A stretch of 64,000 nt of DNA from contig NZ_JAINZZ010000022.1 of the NCBI RefSeq assembly GCF_019890725.1, positions 52,495 through 116,494 of the forward strand. Direction: 5' to 3'. Made by a program: the position numbers and the translations under genes. A model generated the notes under the pieces. That model was not told the origin of the DNA and ran no database searches. It saw nothing but the letters and a program-made list of their open reading frames with translations. Below, in pieces: positions 24,610 through 33,226 of the stretch. Source of the DNA: Actinacidiphila acidipaludis. Its GTDB lineage: Bacteria > Actinomycetota > Actinomycetes > Streptomycetales > Streptomycetaceae. Within the stretch, counting starts at the first letter, position 1. Each line of letters begins with the position of its first letter.

Positions 24610-25581
24610 TCAGACGGCGAGCGGAACCGCCACCCGGAGCCGGTCGTGGGCGACCAGCCAGCGGACGGATTCCAGCAGCGCGTCCTCGGGTTCGTAACGC
24701 GGTGCGTAGCCGAGAAGCGTCCGGGCCTTGTCGATGCTGAGGCACTGGCTGCGGTGCAGATGGTCCCAGCTCATCCCGGCGAACTCGGCCGTGGTGGACC
24801 CGCGGAACTCCTGCCAGGTGACCGGCTCCAGCTTCGCGGTCCGCCCGAACCAGCCGGCGACGGCGTGGGCGTAGCCGCGGACGTTCAGGGCGGACGGCGC
24901 CACGACGTTGAAGTCCTCGCCCGCGGCGGCGTCCCTGCGTTCCAGAGCGCGTTCGAAGGCCTGGGCGACGTCGTCTGCGTGCACGTGGTGCATCAACTCG
25001 GCGCCGGTGCCCGGGATCCGCAGCGGGTGCCCGGCCGACAGGGCCGCCCAGACGCCGGGATCGAGGTTGCCCAGCGGCCCGATCGGCTGCCACCCGGGGC
25101 CGACGATGTGCCCGGGATGCAGGGACGTCGTGGTCAGGCCGCCCGAAGCGGTCTCCTGCTTCAGCATCCGCGCGATGCGGTCCTTCAGGATCCCGTACTC
25201 GCCGACCGGCGGGGTTCCGTCGGCCTCGGTGATCGGCACCCTGTGGCTGGGGCCGTAGCGCCACATCGTGCCGCAGTGCAGCAGGTGCCCGGTCGCGCCG
25301 CGGAGGTGCCCGACGAGTGCGGCGGCCGCGTCCGGCGTGAAGCACACCAGGTCGACGACGGCGTCCGGGCGCAGCCCGGCCACCCGGCTGCCGAAGGTTC
25401 CCGCGGCATCCTCCTGCTGCCGGTCCGCGGCGACGTGGCGTACCTGCTGCCACTCCGGCGCGTCGGCGTACGGCGCGCGGGTGCCCCGGCTGAGGGAGAT
25501 CACTTCGTGGCCGGCCCGCACCAGCCGGGGGACGAGGAACGTGCCGATGTGCCCGGTCCCGCCGATGACGACGACGCGCAT
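24610..25581 (-). CDS. NAD-dependent epimerase/dehydratase family protein
   Basis: This 323-residue protein has an extended-SDR Rossmann fold beginning MRVVVIGGTGHIGTFLV, the NAD(P)-binding GxxGxxG. Downstream are DAVVDLVCFTPDAAAALV, then LHCGTMWRYGP, and a substrate domain with HPGHIVGPGW and HHVHADDVAQAFERAL. The usual catalytic YxxxK is not in its normal form: Tyr is present in VGEYGILKDRI (Y, then three residues, then K), which could serve. Members act on nucleotide sugars or are atypical reductases; the substrate is unknown. It is a single gene, divergent from the DUF6343 gene. Confidence 0.88.
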   Translation of the reverse strand: MRVVVIGGTGHIGTFLVPRLVRAGHEVISLSRGTRAPYADAPEWQQVRHVAADRQQEDAAGTFGSRVAGLRPDAVVDLVCFTPDAAAALVGHLRGATGHLLHCGTMWRYGPSHRVPITEADGTPPVGEYGILKDRIARMLKQETASGGLTTTSLHPGHIVGPGWQPIGPLGNLDPGVWAALSAGHPLRIPGTGAELMHHVHADDVAQAFERALERRDAAAGEDFNVVAPSALNVRGYAHAVAGWFGRTAKLEPVTWQEFRGSTTAEFAGMSWDHLHRSQCLSIDKARTLLGYAPRYEPEDALLESVRWLVAHDRLRVAVPLAV

Positions 25582-25775
25582 GCTGCCCCAATCAAGGTCG
25601 GACGGGCCGGTGCGCCCGCCGCCGGACGCCGGGCCCGGTCACGCTGTGCCCGGCCCGTCACGGTGTGTCCGGACGGTCACCCACCGTGGGGAACCTGCGC
25701 GCCCCCGTCCCGCGTCGGACAATGGACGGCAAGGGGGACGCCCGGCCCGCAAGGCAAGTGCCAGGAGGTTCTCTC

Positions 25776-26081
25776 ATGAGCAGCGATCTGAGCAAGCGCA
25801 GGGACGCGCGCAGCGGTGCCGAGCCGGTCACCGCCAAGTCCGCGCGCAGCCTGCGGCTGCGGCTGTCGGTCATCTACGCCCCGGTGTTCCTCGTCCTGTG
25901 CGGGCTGCTGGCCTGGGGGGCGGCGGAGACGGAATACAGCGACACCCAGACGGTGATCATCGCGATGTCGACCGCCTGCTTCGTCCTCTTCTTCATCGCG
26001 ATGGTCGACGCCGTGCGGCTGAGCCTGCAGTACCGCCGCGAGACGCACCCGCGGCCGTCGCGGGGAGCGCACGCGATGTGA
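25776..26081 (+). CDS. DUF6343 family small membrane protein
   Basis: This 101-residue protein starts at ATG 25776, with AGGAGG 8 bases upstream, and has a charged N-terminus then two membrane segments (VIYAPVFLVLCGLLAWGAA and VIIAMSTACFVLFFIAMVDA) and a short basic tail. The segment SARSLRLRLSVIYAP with the following hydrophobic pattern is typical of DUF6343, a family confined to actinomycetes and without known function. The open frame extends upstream to 25665, but the strong ribosome site fixes the start. It converges on the phosphatase gene, with a strong terminator between them. Confidence 0.85.
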   Translation: MSSDLSKRRDARSGAEPVTAKSARSLRLRLSVIYAPVFLVLCGLLAWGAAETEYSDTQTVIIAMSTACFVLFFIAMVDAVRLSLQYRRETHPRPSRGAHAM

Positions 26082-26124
26082 ACGGCCTCCCGTGCCGCGC
26101 GGCGCGGCACCGCACGCACGTGAT

Positions 26125-26161
26125 GCGGACGGCTCGGCACGTACGGTGCCGGGCCGTCCGC
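26125..26161. terminator. Bidirectional terminator between convergent genes
   Basis: GCGGACGGC (26125-26133) pairs with GCCGTCCGC (26153-26161). After a 2-base mismatch, GGCAC pairs with GTGCC over a 5-base loop. It sits between the stop of the DUF6343 gene and the stop of the convergent phosphatase gene. Confidence 0.75.
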
Positions 26162-26173
26162 CTTCGCGGCGCC

Positions 26174-27394
26174 TCACCAGCTGAGCATCAGCAGCGCGAT
26201 GTCGTCCTGGTGCCGGCCCGCGTCCATCTCCTGCGCGGTGGTGGCGAGATGGTCCACCAGCGGGCGGCCGGACAGCGGGGGAGCGGCGTCGACCAGCGAC
26301 ATCAGCCCCTCGGTGCCCAGCCGCAGGCTTCCCGGACCGACATGGCCCTCGGTCAGGCCGTCGGTGAACAGCAGCAGCGACCCGGCCGCGGGCAGCGGCA
26401 CGTCGACCGTGCGCCAGCCCGCGGCGCCGGGCACCAGGCCCAGCGCGATGCCGGGCTCGCCGTTCACCTGCCGGGCCGGCAGCGGACCCGCGGCCGCCTT
26501 CTCCAGCAGCAGCGGTGCCTCGTGGCCGGCCAGCGTGATCCGCATCCGCGCGGCGGCGCCGTCCGACCCGGGTGTCAGGGACAGCGTCGCGACGGTCGCG
26601 AACAGCGAGGAGGAGGTGCGCTCCGCGACCAGGAGCTGCTCGATGAGGCCGAGCAGGCCGGCGTCGCGGTGGCCGCCGAGGATGAGCGTGCGCCAGGCGA
26701 TCCGCAGGCACACGCCGATCGCGGCCGCGTCCGGGCCGTGGCCGCTGACGTCCCCGATCACGGCGTGCAGGGTCCCGTCGGGGGTCTCCACCACGTCCAG
26801 GAAGTCGCCGGCCAGCAGCGCCCCCTCACGTCCCGGCAGGTAGCAGGACGCGGTCGCCACCGCCGTGCCGGTCCGCAGGGGGACCGGCAGCAGCCCTCGC
26901 TCCAGCCGCTGGTTCTCCTGTGCCCGCTGCTCGTTGAGCCGCAGCCGGGCCGCGGTCTGCTCGGCGTTCTTGCGGTGCACCGCGTAGCGGATGGCCCGGT
27001 CCAGCAGTTCGCCGTTGACCGTGCTCTTGACCAGGTAGTCCTGGGCGCCGGCCGCGACCGCGTCCACGCCGGCCCGGCTCTCGGCCATCCCGGTCAGCAC
27101 GATGACGGCGGCCGACGGGCAGACCGCCTGGGTCTGCCGCACCGCGTCGATGCCGGAGGCGTCCGGCAGATGCAGGTCGAGCAGGACGCAGTCCGGTGGC
27201 TCCTGCGCCATGCGGTCCATGGCGTCGGCGAGGGTCTGCGACCAGTGCAGGCGGACCCGCAGCGTGGTGTCGGAGAGGTACTCCTCGACCAGCAGGGCGT
27301 CGCCGGAGTCGTCCTCCACCAGCAGCAGGCGGAAGGCTTCGGCGGCCGGGGCGGGCGCCGGCACGCGCTGGAGAGCTGTCTGATCACTGGTCAC
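26174..27394 (-). CDS. Response regulator with PP2C/SpoIIE phosphatase output
   Basis: This 406-residue protein has a receiver domain (about residues 20-145) joined to a SpoIIE-type phosphatase (about 180-406). The receiver has the acidic pair in LLLVEDDSGD, the phosphoacceptor Asp in CVLLDLHLPDASG, the Thr in VLTGMA and the Lys in YLVKSTV. The phosphatase has the metal-binding Asp residues intact: LLAGDFLDVV, IGDVSGHG and HQDDIALLML. It starts at GTG 27394 and overlaps the histidine kinase gene at 27384-29237 by 11 bases, so the kinase is its probable partner. Phosphorylation would switch on dephosphorylation of a STAS-type protein. RsbU/RsbP-like function is inferred. Confidence 0.94.
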   Translation of the reverse strand: MTSDQTALQRVPAPAPAAEAFRLLLVEDDSGDALLVEEYLSDTTLRVRLHWSQTLADAMDRMAQEPPDCVLLDLHLPDASGIDAVRQTQAVCPSAAVIVLTGMAESRAGVDAVAAGAQDYLVKSTVNGELLDRAIRYAVHRKNAEQTAARLRLNEQRAQENQRLERGLLPVPLRTGTAVATASCYLPGREGALLAGDFLDVVETPDGTLHAVIGDVSGHGPDAAAIGVCLRIAWRTLILGGHRDAGLLGLIEQLLVAERTSSSLFATVATLSLTPGSDGAAARMRITLAGHEAPLLLEKAAAGPLPARQVNGEPGIALGLVPGAAGWRTVDVPLPAAGSLLLFTDGLTEGHVGPGSLRLGTEGLMSLVDAAPPLSGRPLVDHLATTAQEMDAGRHQDDIALLMLSW

Positions 27395-29237
27395 GGCTCA
27401 ACGCCCCTCCCGCACGGGATGCCCGGTCCGCGCTGTCGGGAGCGACGGTACCGCTCGCCGCGGTGCCACCCGTGGCGTTCGCCGGGGACGGGACGGCGTG
27501 CCGGCCCGGCGTGCGGCCGCCCGAGTCGGCGTCCACTGTGCCGCCGGACGGCTCACCGCCGCCCATGCCTGGCTCGTCGTCCCCGTGGCCCTCGTGATCC
27601 GCGTCCGGAACAGCGACCGGCACCGGCTCGTCGGCGCGGCGCGGCAGCGTGAAGACGAAGCGGGTGCCGGGCTCGTGCTGGAGATCGATGGCGATCGTGC
27701 CGCCGTGGAAGTCCACGATCTTCTTGCAGAGCGCCAGCCCGATGCCGTTGCCGGGATAGGCGTCCCGGGTGTGGAGCCGCTGGAAGATCACGAAGACGCG
27801 CTCGGCGAACTCCGCGGCGATCCCGATGCCGTTGTCGGTGACGGCGAACTCCCACTCCTCGTCGGAGGCCGCCGTCACCGACAGGTGGATGCGCGGCGGC
27901 CGGTCGGGGGCACGGAACTTGACGGCGTTGGACAGCAGGTTCTGGAAGAGCATGCCGAGTTGGGTGGCGTCGCCCTTCACCACCGGCAGGGGATCGTGGG
28001 TGACCTCGGCGTCCGCGTCGGCGATCGCCAGGCTCAGCGACTCCACCGTCCTGCCGTACAGGGCTTCCAGGTCGACCTCCGAGGTCTCGGCGTGCACCCG
28101 CCCGACGCGCGAGAAGGCCAGCAGGTCGTTGATGAGGGTCTGCATGCGGTTGGCGCCGTCCACCGCGAACCCGATGTACTGCACGGCGCGTTCGTCGAGC
28201 TGGTCGGCGTACCGGCGCTCGAGGAGCTGGCAGAAGCTCGCCACCTTCCGCAGCGGCTCCTGCAGGTCATGGGAGGCCACGTAGGCGAACTGCTCCAGCT
28301 CGGCGTTGGACCGCCGCAGGTCGGCGGTCTGCTCGTCCAGCCGGGCGCGCGCCAGGTCGCGCAGGGCCAGGGTCTCCACCAGCCGCCCGCGCATGTAGTC
28401 CACGTCCAGGGCCAGCGCGCGGATGTCCGCGGGGCCCGCCGGCGTGAGCAGGTGCGCGAAGTCGCCGTCCGCGACCGTCCGCACGTCGTGGGAGAGCCGG
28501 GTCAGCGGCCCGGTCACGCCGCGGCGCAGCCCGGCGAAGATGAGCACGACGAGCACGGCGATCACGGCGGCGATGAAGCCGAAGATCCAGTCGCGTTCGG
28601 CGTCGGCCCGCCGCAGGTCCGCCCTGGCCCGGTCACGTCGCTCGGCGAGCGTGCTCTCCAGGCGGTCGCCGGCCGTCCGCACCGCGTCGAACTCCCGCTT
28701 GCCCTCGTCCGCCCGCTGCGTGGCCAGCGCGACCGGAGCTCCCGCGGGCGCCGCCGCGATGGGCCGGGCGACGCGGGACTGCCAGGTCTCGACCCGGAGC
28801 AGCATCGCGTTCAGATCGGCCGCCGTACGGGTGTCGTGCGCCAGGAGCTGCCGGAGCGTGGCCGTCTGCGCCCGCTGGGAGGCCAGGCCCTCGATGTAGG
28901 GCTGGAGGAACGAACGCTGACCGGTCAGTCCGTAACCGCGCACCGCCGTCTCCTGGTTGACCAGTGCCTCGTCCAACTGGACTGCGGCGACCTGGGCCGG
29001 CGTGACGGAGTCGGAGAGGTTGTCGGTGAGGCGGGTCGAGCGGGCGAACACCCAGCCACCCGCCACCGACAGGGCCACGAGCACGGCGAGCGCGGCACAG
29101 GTGCCGACGGTCAGCCAGCGGCGCACGGTCCAGCCGCCGGTGGCCGGCGCCCGCCTCCTGCGGACCTTGGTCCCAGCGGGCCGCGCACCGTCCGGTTCGG
29201 CCCGCTGCTCCGCATCGGGGACACCCTCGCTGACCAC
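27384..29237 (-). CDS. CHASE3/HAMP sensor histidine kinase
   Basis: This 617-residue inner-membrane kinase has a first membrane segment (LTVGTCAALAVLVALSVAGG), an extracellular CHASE3 domain (AVQLDEALVNQETAVRGYGL, IEGLASQRAQT), a second membrane segment (IFGFIAAVIAVLVVLIFAGL) and a HAMP region. HisKA follows with the phosphoacceptor His in VASHDLQEPLRKV, then the ATPase with QNLLSNAVKFR, TDNGIGIAAE and GNGIGLALCKKIV. The Ala/Gly/Asp-rich C-terminal 75 residues are disordered. The GTG at 29237 is chosen because GGAG lies 6 bases upstream. It overlaps the REC-phosphatase gene and is divergent from the single-domain receiver at 29494; both receivers are candidate targets. Confidence 0.94.
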   Translation of the reverse strand: MVSEGVPDAEQRAEPDGARPAGTKVRRRRAPATGGWTVRRWLTVGTCAALAVLVALSVAGGWVFARSTRLTDNLSDSVTPAQVAAVQLDEALVNQETAVRGYGLTGQRSFLQPYIEGLASQRAQTATLRQLLAHDTRTAADLNAMLLRVETWQSRVARPIAAAPAGAPVALATQRADEGKREFDAVRTAGDRLESTLAERRDRARADLRRADAERDWIFGFIAAVIAVLVVLIFAGLRRGVTGPLTRLSHDVRTVADGDFAHLLTPAGPADIRALALDVDYMRGRLVETLALRDLARARLDEQTADLRRSNAELEQFAYVASHDLQEPLRKVASFCQLLERRYADQLDERAVQYIGFAVDGANRMQTLINDLLAFSRVGRVHAETSEVDLEALYGRTVESLSLAIADADAEVTHDPLPVVKGDATQLGMLFQNLLSNAVKFRAPDRPPRIHLSVTAASDEEWEFAVTDNGIGIAAEFAERVFVIFQRLHTRDAYPGNGIGLALCKKIVDFHGGTIAIDLQHEPGTRFVFTLPRRADEPVPVAVPDADHEGHGDDEPGMGGGEPSGGTVDADSGGRTPGRHAVPSPANATGGTAASGTVAPDSADRASRAGGALSRDQ

Positions 29238-29349
29238 GACCGCTCCTCGTCCGCGTGTTCCGGCAGCCACGGCGGGCGGCATGCGGGGGAACACACGGCA
29301 CCGCGAACACCCGCAGCCGGGCAACAGTACACCGGTTCGAGGACGTGAG

Positions 29350-29378
29350 TTGTTCCCCCGAGGTAACCCCCGTATACA
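29350..29378 (+). promoter_or_regulatory. Promoter of the single-domain response regulator
   Basis: TTGTTC (29350-29355) and TATACA (29373-29378) are separated by 17 bases, about 115 bases before the GTG at 29494. The -10 is unusually AT-rich for this genome. Confidence 0.5.
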
Positions 29379-29493
29379 GTGCTCGCGTGCCCTGCGAGCG
29401 GATCTTCGTACCGCGTGGCACCGGTCAGCTCCGCACCGCACCGCCGATCCGACCGGCCCTGCGCCTGCCCGCCCGGACTCTTGGGAGCCCTTC

Positions 29494-29940
29494 GTGAACG
29501 CACTTCTTCCCGACCGCTCCTACCACGTCCTGCTCGTCGAGGACGACGCCGCGGACGCGCTGCTGATCGAGGAGGCGATGACGGACAAGGGGATGGTCCG
29601 GTCCATCTCCCGTGCCACCGACGGCATCACGGCGCTGGAGTACCTGCGCGCGCCGGAGAACCCCCGGCCCGACCTGATCGTGCTGGACCTCAACATGCCG
29701 CGGATGAACGGCCGTGAGCTGCTGGGCGTGCTCAAGAACGACCCGGAGCTGGGCATGATCCCGATCGTCGTGCTCACCACGTCGTCCACCCCGGACGACA
29801 TCGCCGCCGCGTACAGCCGCCACGCCAACGCCTATGTGACGAAGCCGGTCAATCTGGACGACTTCCTGCAGGCGGTCCGCCGTATCGACGAGTTCTTCCT
29901 GGAGATCGCGAGCGTCCCCGAACAGCACGGCGAGGGCTGA
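29494..29940 (+). CDS. Single-domain response regulator (Rcp1-like)
   Basis: This 148-residue protein is a lone receiver domain. It has the acidic pair in VLLVEDDAADALL, the phosphoacceptor Asp in LIVLDLNMPRMNGREL, the Thr in VVLTTSS and the Lys in AYVTKPVNLDDF. Sequences of this type (short, with the TKPVNLDDF end) act with phytochrome-like kinases as phosphate shuttles. GTG 29494 has GGGAG 7 bases upstream; the frame is open far upstream but over the kinase promoter. It diverges from the CHASE3 kinase, which carries the ASHDLQEPLRKV type of HisKA usually paired with such receivers. Confidence 0.93.
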   Translation: MNALLPDRSYHVLLVEDDAADALLIEEAMTDKGMVRSISRATDGITALEYLRAPENPRPDLIVLDLNMPRMNGRELLGVLKNDPELGMIPIVVLTTSSTPDDIAAAYSRHANAYVTKPVNLDDFLQAVRRIDEFFLEIASVPEQHGEG

Positions 29941-30031
29941 CCGTTCGGGCCGCGGCGTGACGCGGACCCGCCGCCGCCGTGCGACGGCCGGCCCGTCCCG
30001 CCCCGGACGGAGGCAGGACAGGCCGCGCCGC

Positions 30032-30379
30032 TCACGCAGCCGGCGGGTCCGACGGGCCGCCGCCGGAAGCGCCCGCGGCCGTGGGGGCGGCGCCCTCCGG
30101 CACGCCCGCCGTTGAGGGGCCGCCTTCCGGGAGACCACTGTCCGCCGAGGCGTCCTGTGCGGGGCCGGGCGCCGACGCGTCCTGCGAAGGGCCGGTCTCC
30201 GGGCCTCCCACGGGCCTGCTGAACCAGCCGGCGTCCTGCCCCGCGTTCCGCAGTTCGCCCAGCGCCTCGCCGACCTGCTGGTTCGCCGCCTGTGCGGCGC
30301 TCCTCGCCTCGGCTATGACGTCGCCTCGCTGCTCCACGATCTCGTCGTAGATCGGCGACGGCTGCGTGCTGTCCGTCAT
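30032..30379 (-). CDS. Hypothetical low-complexity protein
   Basis: This 115-residue protein has a conserved-looking first half (PSPIYDEIVEQRGDVIAEAR, then a helix with AAQAANQQVGEALGEL) and a disordered second half rich in Gly, Pro, Ala and Ser. The N-terminal helix with IYDEI and DVIAEAR is seen in many short streptomycete proteins of unknown function. It is a lone gene, convergent with the response regulator gene and divergent from the protease gene. No function can be proposed. Confidence 0.65.
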   Translation of the reverse strand: MTDSTQPSPIYDEIVEQRGDVIAEARSAAQAANQQVGEALGELRNAGQDAGWFSRPVGGPETGPSQDASAPGPAQDASADSGLPEGGPSTAGVPEGAAPTAAGASGGGPSDPPAA

Positions 30380-30567
30380 CGTTTCTCCTCCGTGTGTACC
30401 CCGCGTGGCGCGGAGCGGCTGACGAGTCTAGTCACGTCACGCACCGTGATCACCGCAGGTACGGGGTGTCAGACGAGGGGCGGAGGGTGCTGCGGGGGCG
30501 CGGTAGGATCCGCCGTCGTCGCCGGCGCGTCCGTGCCGGCGGGTCCCGTGGGGGGAGAGCTTCACCG

Positions 30568-32220
30568 ATGACGTTCCGACTGCGTGCCGTTCGCGCGCTC
30601 GCACTGCTGGCCGGCTTCTACCTGCTCGGCGTGGTGCTGCTCGCGGCCATGGCGGTGCTCGACTGGCTGCTGGTGACACGGCTGTTCAGCGCCGGCGCCG
30701 CCTCGTTCGAGGGCATGATCCTCACCGTCACGGTGCTGCTGGCGCTGGCCATCGTGCGGGGCATGGTGGTGTTCCTGCGGGCGGGCCGCCTCGGCCCTGT
30801 GACGGACGGGGTCGCGGTCACCCCTGATGAGCAGCCCGCGTTGTGGGAGCAGGTGCGGGCCGCGGCCGCGGCGACCGGCCAGCAGCCGCCGGACGAGCTG
30901 TACCTGACCGCCGAGGTCAACGCGGGAGTGGCCGAGCACTCCCGGATGCTGGGCCTGATCGGCGGGCGCCGCCGGATGTTCCTCGGCCTGCCGCTGCTCG
31001 CCGGCCTGACCGTTCCGCAGCTCCGGGCCGCCCTGGCCCACGAGTTCGGCCACTACGGCAATCTCGACACCCGGCTGGGCGGCATCACCATGCGCGGCCG
31101 CAAGGCCGTGATGCGCACCGTCGAACTGTTCGCGACCGGCAGCACGCAGTGGCACCGCATCATCGGCTCGCTCTACATGGGTTACGCGCGGTTCTTCCTG
31201 CGCACCTCGCAGTCGGTGGCCCGTGGGCAGGAACTGGCCGCGGACCAGGTCGCCGCCCGTTACGCCGGACGGGATGCGACGGCCGCCGTCCTGCGCGCCC
31301 TTCCGGTGCTCGGCGCCGCCCACGCCCACTACCGCGACACCTACGCCACCCTCGGTGCGCCGGTCGGCGCGCTGCCGCCGGCGGGGGAGGTGCACGCCGG
31401 GTTCCGGCGGATGCTCGATGCCCGTACCGAAGAGGCGCTGGCCGAACTCGCGTCCGGGCGGCGGGCGCCGCGGCCCCACCGGTACGACTCGCATCCGCCC
31501 ACCGCCGAACGCCTCGCCCTGATCGAGAAGCTGCCCGACGACGCCTCGGCGCGGGCGGGCGGGCCGGACGACGGGACCGCGGCGCTGAGTCTGCTGGGCG
31601 ACCGCGAGCGCGTGTTCGCCGAACTGGAGGCCCGCACCCTGACGCCGCAGGCGGCCGCGCTGCCCCGGATGAGCTGGGACGAACTCGTCACCGCACGGGC
31701 CGCCGCCGACGCGGAGAGCTGGTCGCGGCCACTGCGGCTCGCCGTCGCCCGGGCGGAACGCTCCGTCGAGCAGGGCGGCGACGCGGCGCCACATCGGCGC
31801 CGCGACCTCGCGGCCGAGGACGTGGCGGACGAGAGCCTGCCCGGCCTGCCGGAGGTCCTCGACGCCTTCGATCGCGGCCTGTTGTGGATGGCAGTCGCCG
31901 ACCGGCTGCCCAAACCGCCGCAGGCGGCGCGGCTGACCGGCGTGTCGGCCCGCAACTTCGTGCGCCCGCGTGTCTTCGACGGCCTCGCGGGCATGGTCCA
32001 CCTCCACCTGGCCGCCGCCGGACTCACCACCCCCGACATCGCCTGGGCGGGGCGGCCCGGCCTCGCACTGCCCGAGGTGTGGGAGCGGGGGATGGACGAA
32101 GCCCTGGACGCCGCGGTCGCCGACACGCCGGACACGGCGCCGCTGCGGGCCCTGCTCGCGGGGACCGACCGGGTGGCGCTGCCGGAACCTCAGGCGGACG
32201 CGGAGCGCCGGACGATCTGA
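30568..32220 (+). CDS. M48-family membrane metalloprotease
   Basis: This 550-residue protein starts with two membrane helices (ALALLAGFYLLGVVLLAAMAV and ILTVTVLLALAIVRGMVVFL). The M48 zinc protease domain follows, with the catalytic HEFGH in ALAHEFGHYGNLD near residue 172 and a third zinc ligand Glu in GQELAADQVAAR, as in HtpX/Ste24-type enzymes. Another 240 residues of helical, charged sequence follow the core and have no clear match. The start is ATG 30568 behind GGGGGAGAG. The gene overlaps the convergent BKACE-family gene by 31 bases. Such proteases often act in membrane protein quality control. Confidence 0.92.
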   Translation: MTFRLRAVRALALLAGFYLLGVVLLAAMAVLDWLLVTRLFSAGAASFEGMILTVTVLLALAIVRGMVVFLRAGRLGPVTDGVAVTPDEQPALWEQVRAAAAATGQQPPDELYLTAEVNAGVAEHSRMLGLIGGRRRMFLGLPLLAGLTVPQLRAALAHEFGHYGNLDTRLGGITMRGRKAVMRTVELFATGSTQWHRIIGSLYMGYARFFLRTSQSVARGQELAADQVAARYAGRDATAAVLRALPVLGAAHAHYRDTYATLGAPVGALPPAGEVHAGFRRMLDARTEEALAELASGRRAPRPHRYDSHPPTAERLALIEKLPDDASARAGGPDDGTAALSLLGDRERVFAELEARTLTPQAAALPRMSWDELVTARAAADAESWSRPLRLAVARAERSVEQGGDAAPHRRRDLAAEDVADESLPGLPEVLDAFDRGLLWMAVADRLPKPPQAARLTGVSARNFVRPRVFDGLAGMVHLHLAAAGLTTPDIAWAGRPGLALPEVWERGMDEALDAAVADTPDTAPLRALLAGTDRVALPEPQADAERRTI

Positions 32221-32918
32221 CGGGCGGCGCGCACGAGGCCCGCGTTGTCCGCCGCCGGGGAGCCGTCCGGCAGCAGGAGGACGTCCTCCAGGCCGATCCT
32301 GACGGCCAGCCGCCGGGCCACGGCGAGGCGGAGGACGGGCCAGGCCGCGTCGTCCTCGCCGTGCAGAAGGATCGGGGAGGCCGTGCCGGGCGCGAGCCCG
32401 GCCAGCAGCCCCGCGGCGGCGTCCAGTGCGGTCCGGGGGTGAGTGTCCGTCACCTCTGCGAGCACGCGCACGACACGGTGGGCGTCCGGCCAGGCGGCGA
32501 AACGGGCGGCCGCGGACGTCCCGGAGAAGAGGCCCGCCTCGATGCCGACGCCGCGCGCCAGCAGGGTCGCGGCGACGGTTTCGGCACCGTCCTCGTGCCA
32601 GTTCACCGAGGCGTGATCCGGCAGCACCGTCCAGGAGCGCACCTGGGCCGCCCGCGCCGCGGGGTCCGGCGTCGCCCAGGCGCCCGTCGTGACGCCGACG
32701 GGAATTCCTGGGACCGCGGCGCGCACGGCGGTGAGCGCCGCTGCCACCGCGTCGGCGTCCAGCGTGTCCTGTCCCCGGCGGTCCTTGGGATGCAGGTGGA
32801 CGTCCGACGCCCCCGCGGCGACCGCTGCCCGGGCCGCCGCCGCCAGTTCCGCCGGGGTCACGGGGAGACCGGCGTGTTCGGCACGGGTCCTGGCACCGTT
32901 CAGACAGACCTGCAGCAT
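32190..32918 (-). CDS. Beta-keto acid cleavage enzyme family protein (BKACE, DUF849)
   Basis: This 242-residue protein is a short member of the 3-keto-5-aminohexanoate cleavage enzyme family. It has a TIM-barrel pattern starting LQVCLNGARTRAEHAGLPVT, then AGASDVHLHPKD with the zinc-binding His-x-His, VGVTTGAW, and HASVNWHEDGAE. The family condenses beta-keto acids with acetyl-CoA, but members differ in substrate and this one cannot be assigned. It is somewhat shorter than typical members (about 270-310). Its 3' end overlaps the protease gene on the other strand. Confidence 0.85.
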   Translation of the reverse strand: MLQVCLNGARTRAEHAGLPVTPAELAAAARAAVAAGASDVHLHPKDRRGQDTLDADAVAAALTAVRAAVPGIPVGVTTGAWATPDPAARAAQVRSWTVLPDHASVNWHEDGAETVAATLLARGVGIEAGLFSGTSAAARFAAWPDAHRVVRVLAEVTDTHPRTALDAAAGLLAGLAPGTASPILLHGEDDAAWPVLRLAVARRLAVRIGLEDVLLLPDGSPAADNAGLVRAARQIVRRSASA

Positions 32919-33226
32919 GTCCCGATCGTCTCACCGGGGTCCGACAGGGACGGGTCCCTCGGCCGGGCCACCAGGCGACGGGGTGACGCCCTCTCACCGC
33001 TGACCCGCCGCCCGCCCGATCACCGGCGGTGGGGCCCGGAGCGCGTCGTCCCCCCGGGACCGGCGGTACCGCGGACCTGCGGCGCCCTGACCGCGCTGTC
33101 CTCCCCGCGGAGGGCGCACGCAAGATCGCTCATATGTCGCATACACGCTGATCTCCGGATTTATCCTGGATCTGGTCTCACCCGAGGCCAGCGCAGGGTC
33201 CGGCCGTCCGGCGTCCAGGAGGTCCC
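32919..33226. other. 308-base intergenic region between divergent genes
   Basis: The stretch is GC-rich until about 33120, where a lower-GC patch (GATCGCTCATATG and on to GGATTTATCC, 33124-33170) begins, probably the promoter region of the signalling gene at 33227. I could not define a convincing -35/-10 pair. Confidence 0.4.
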
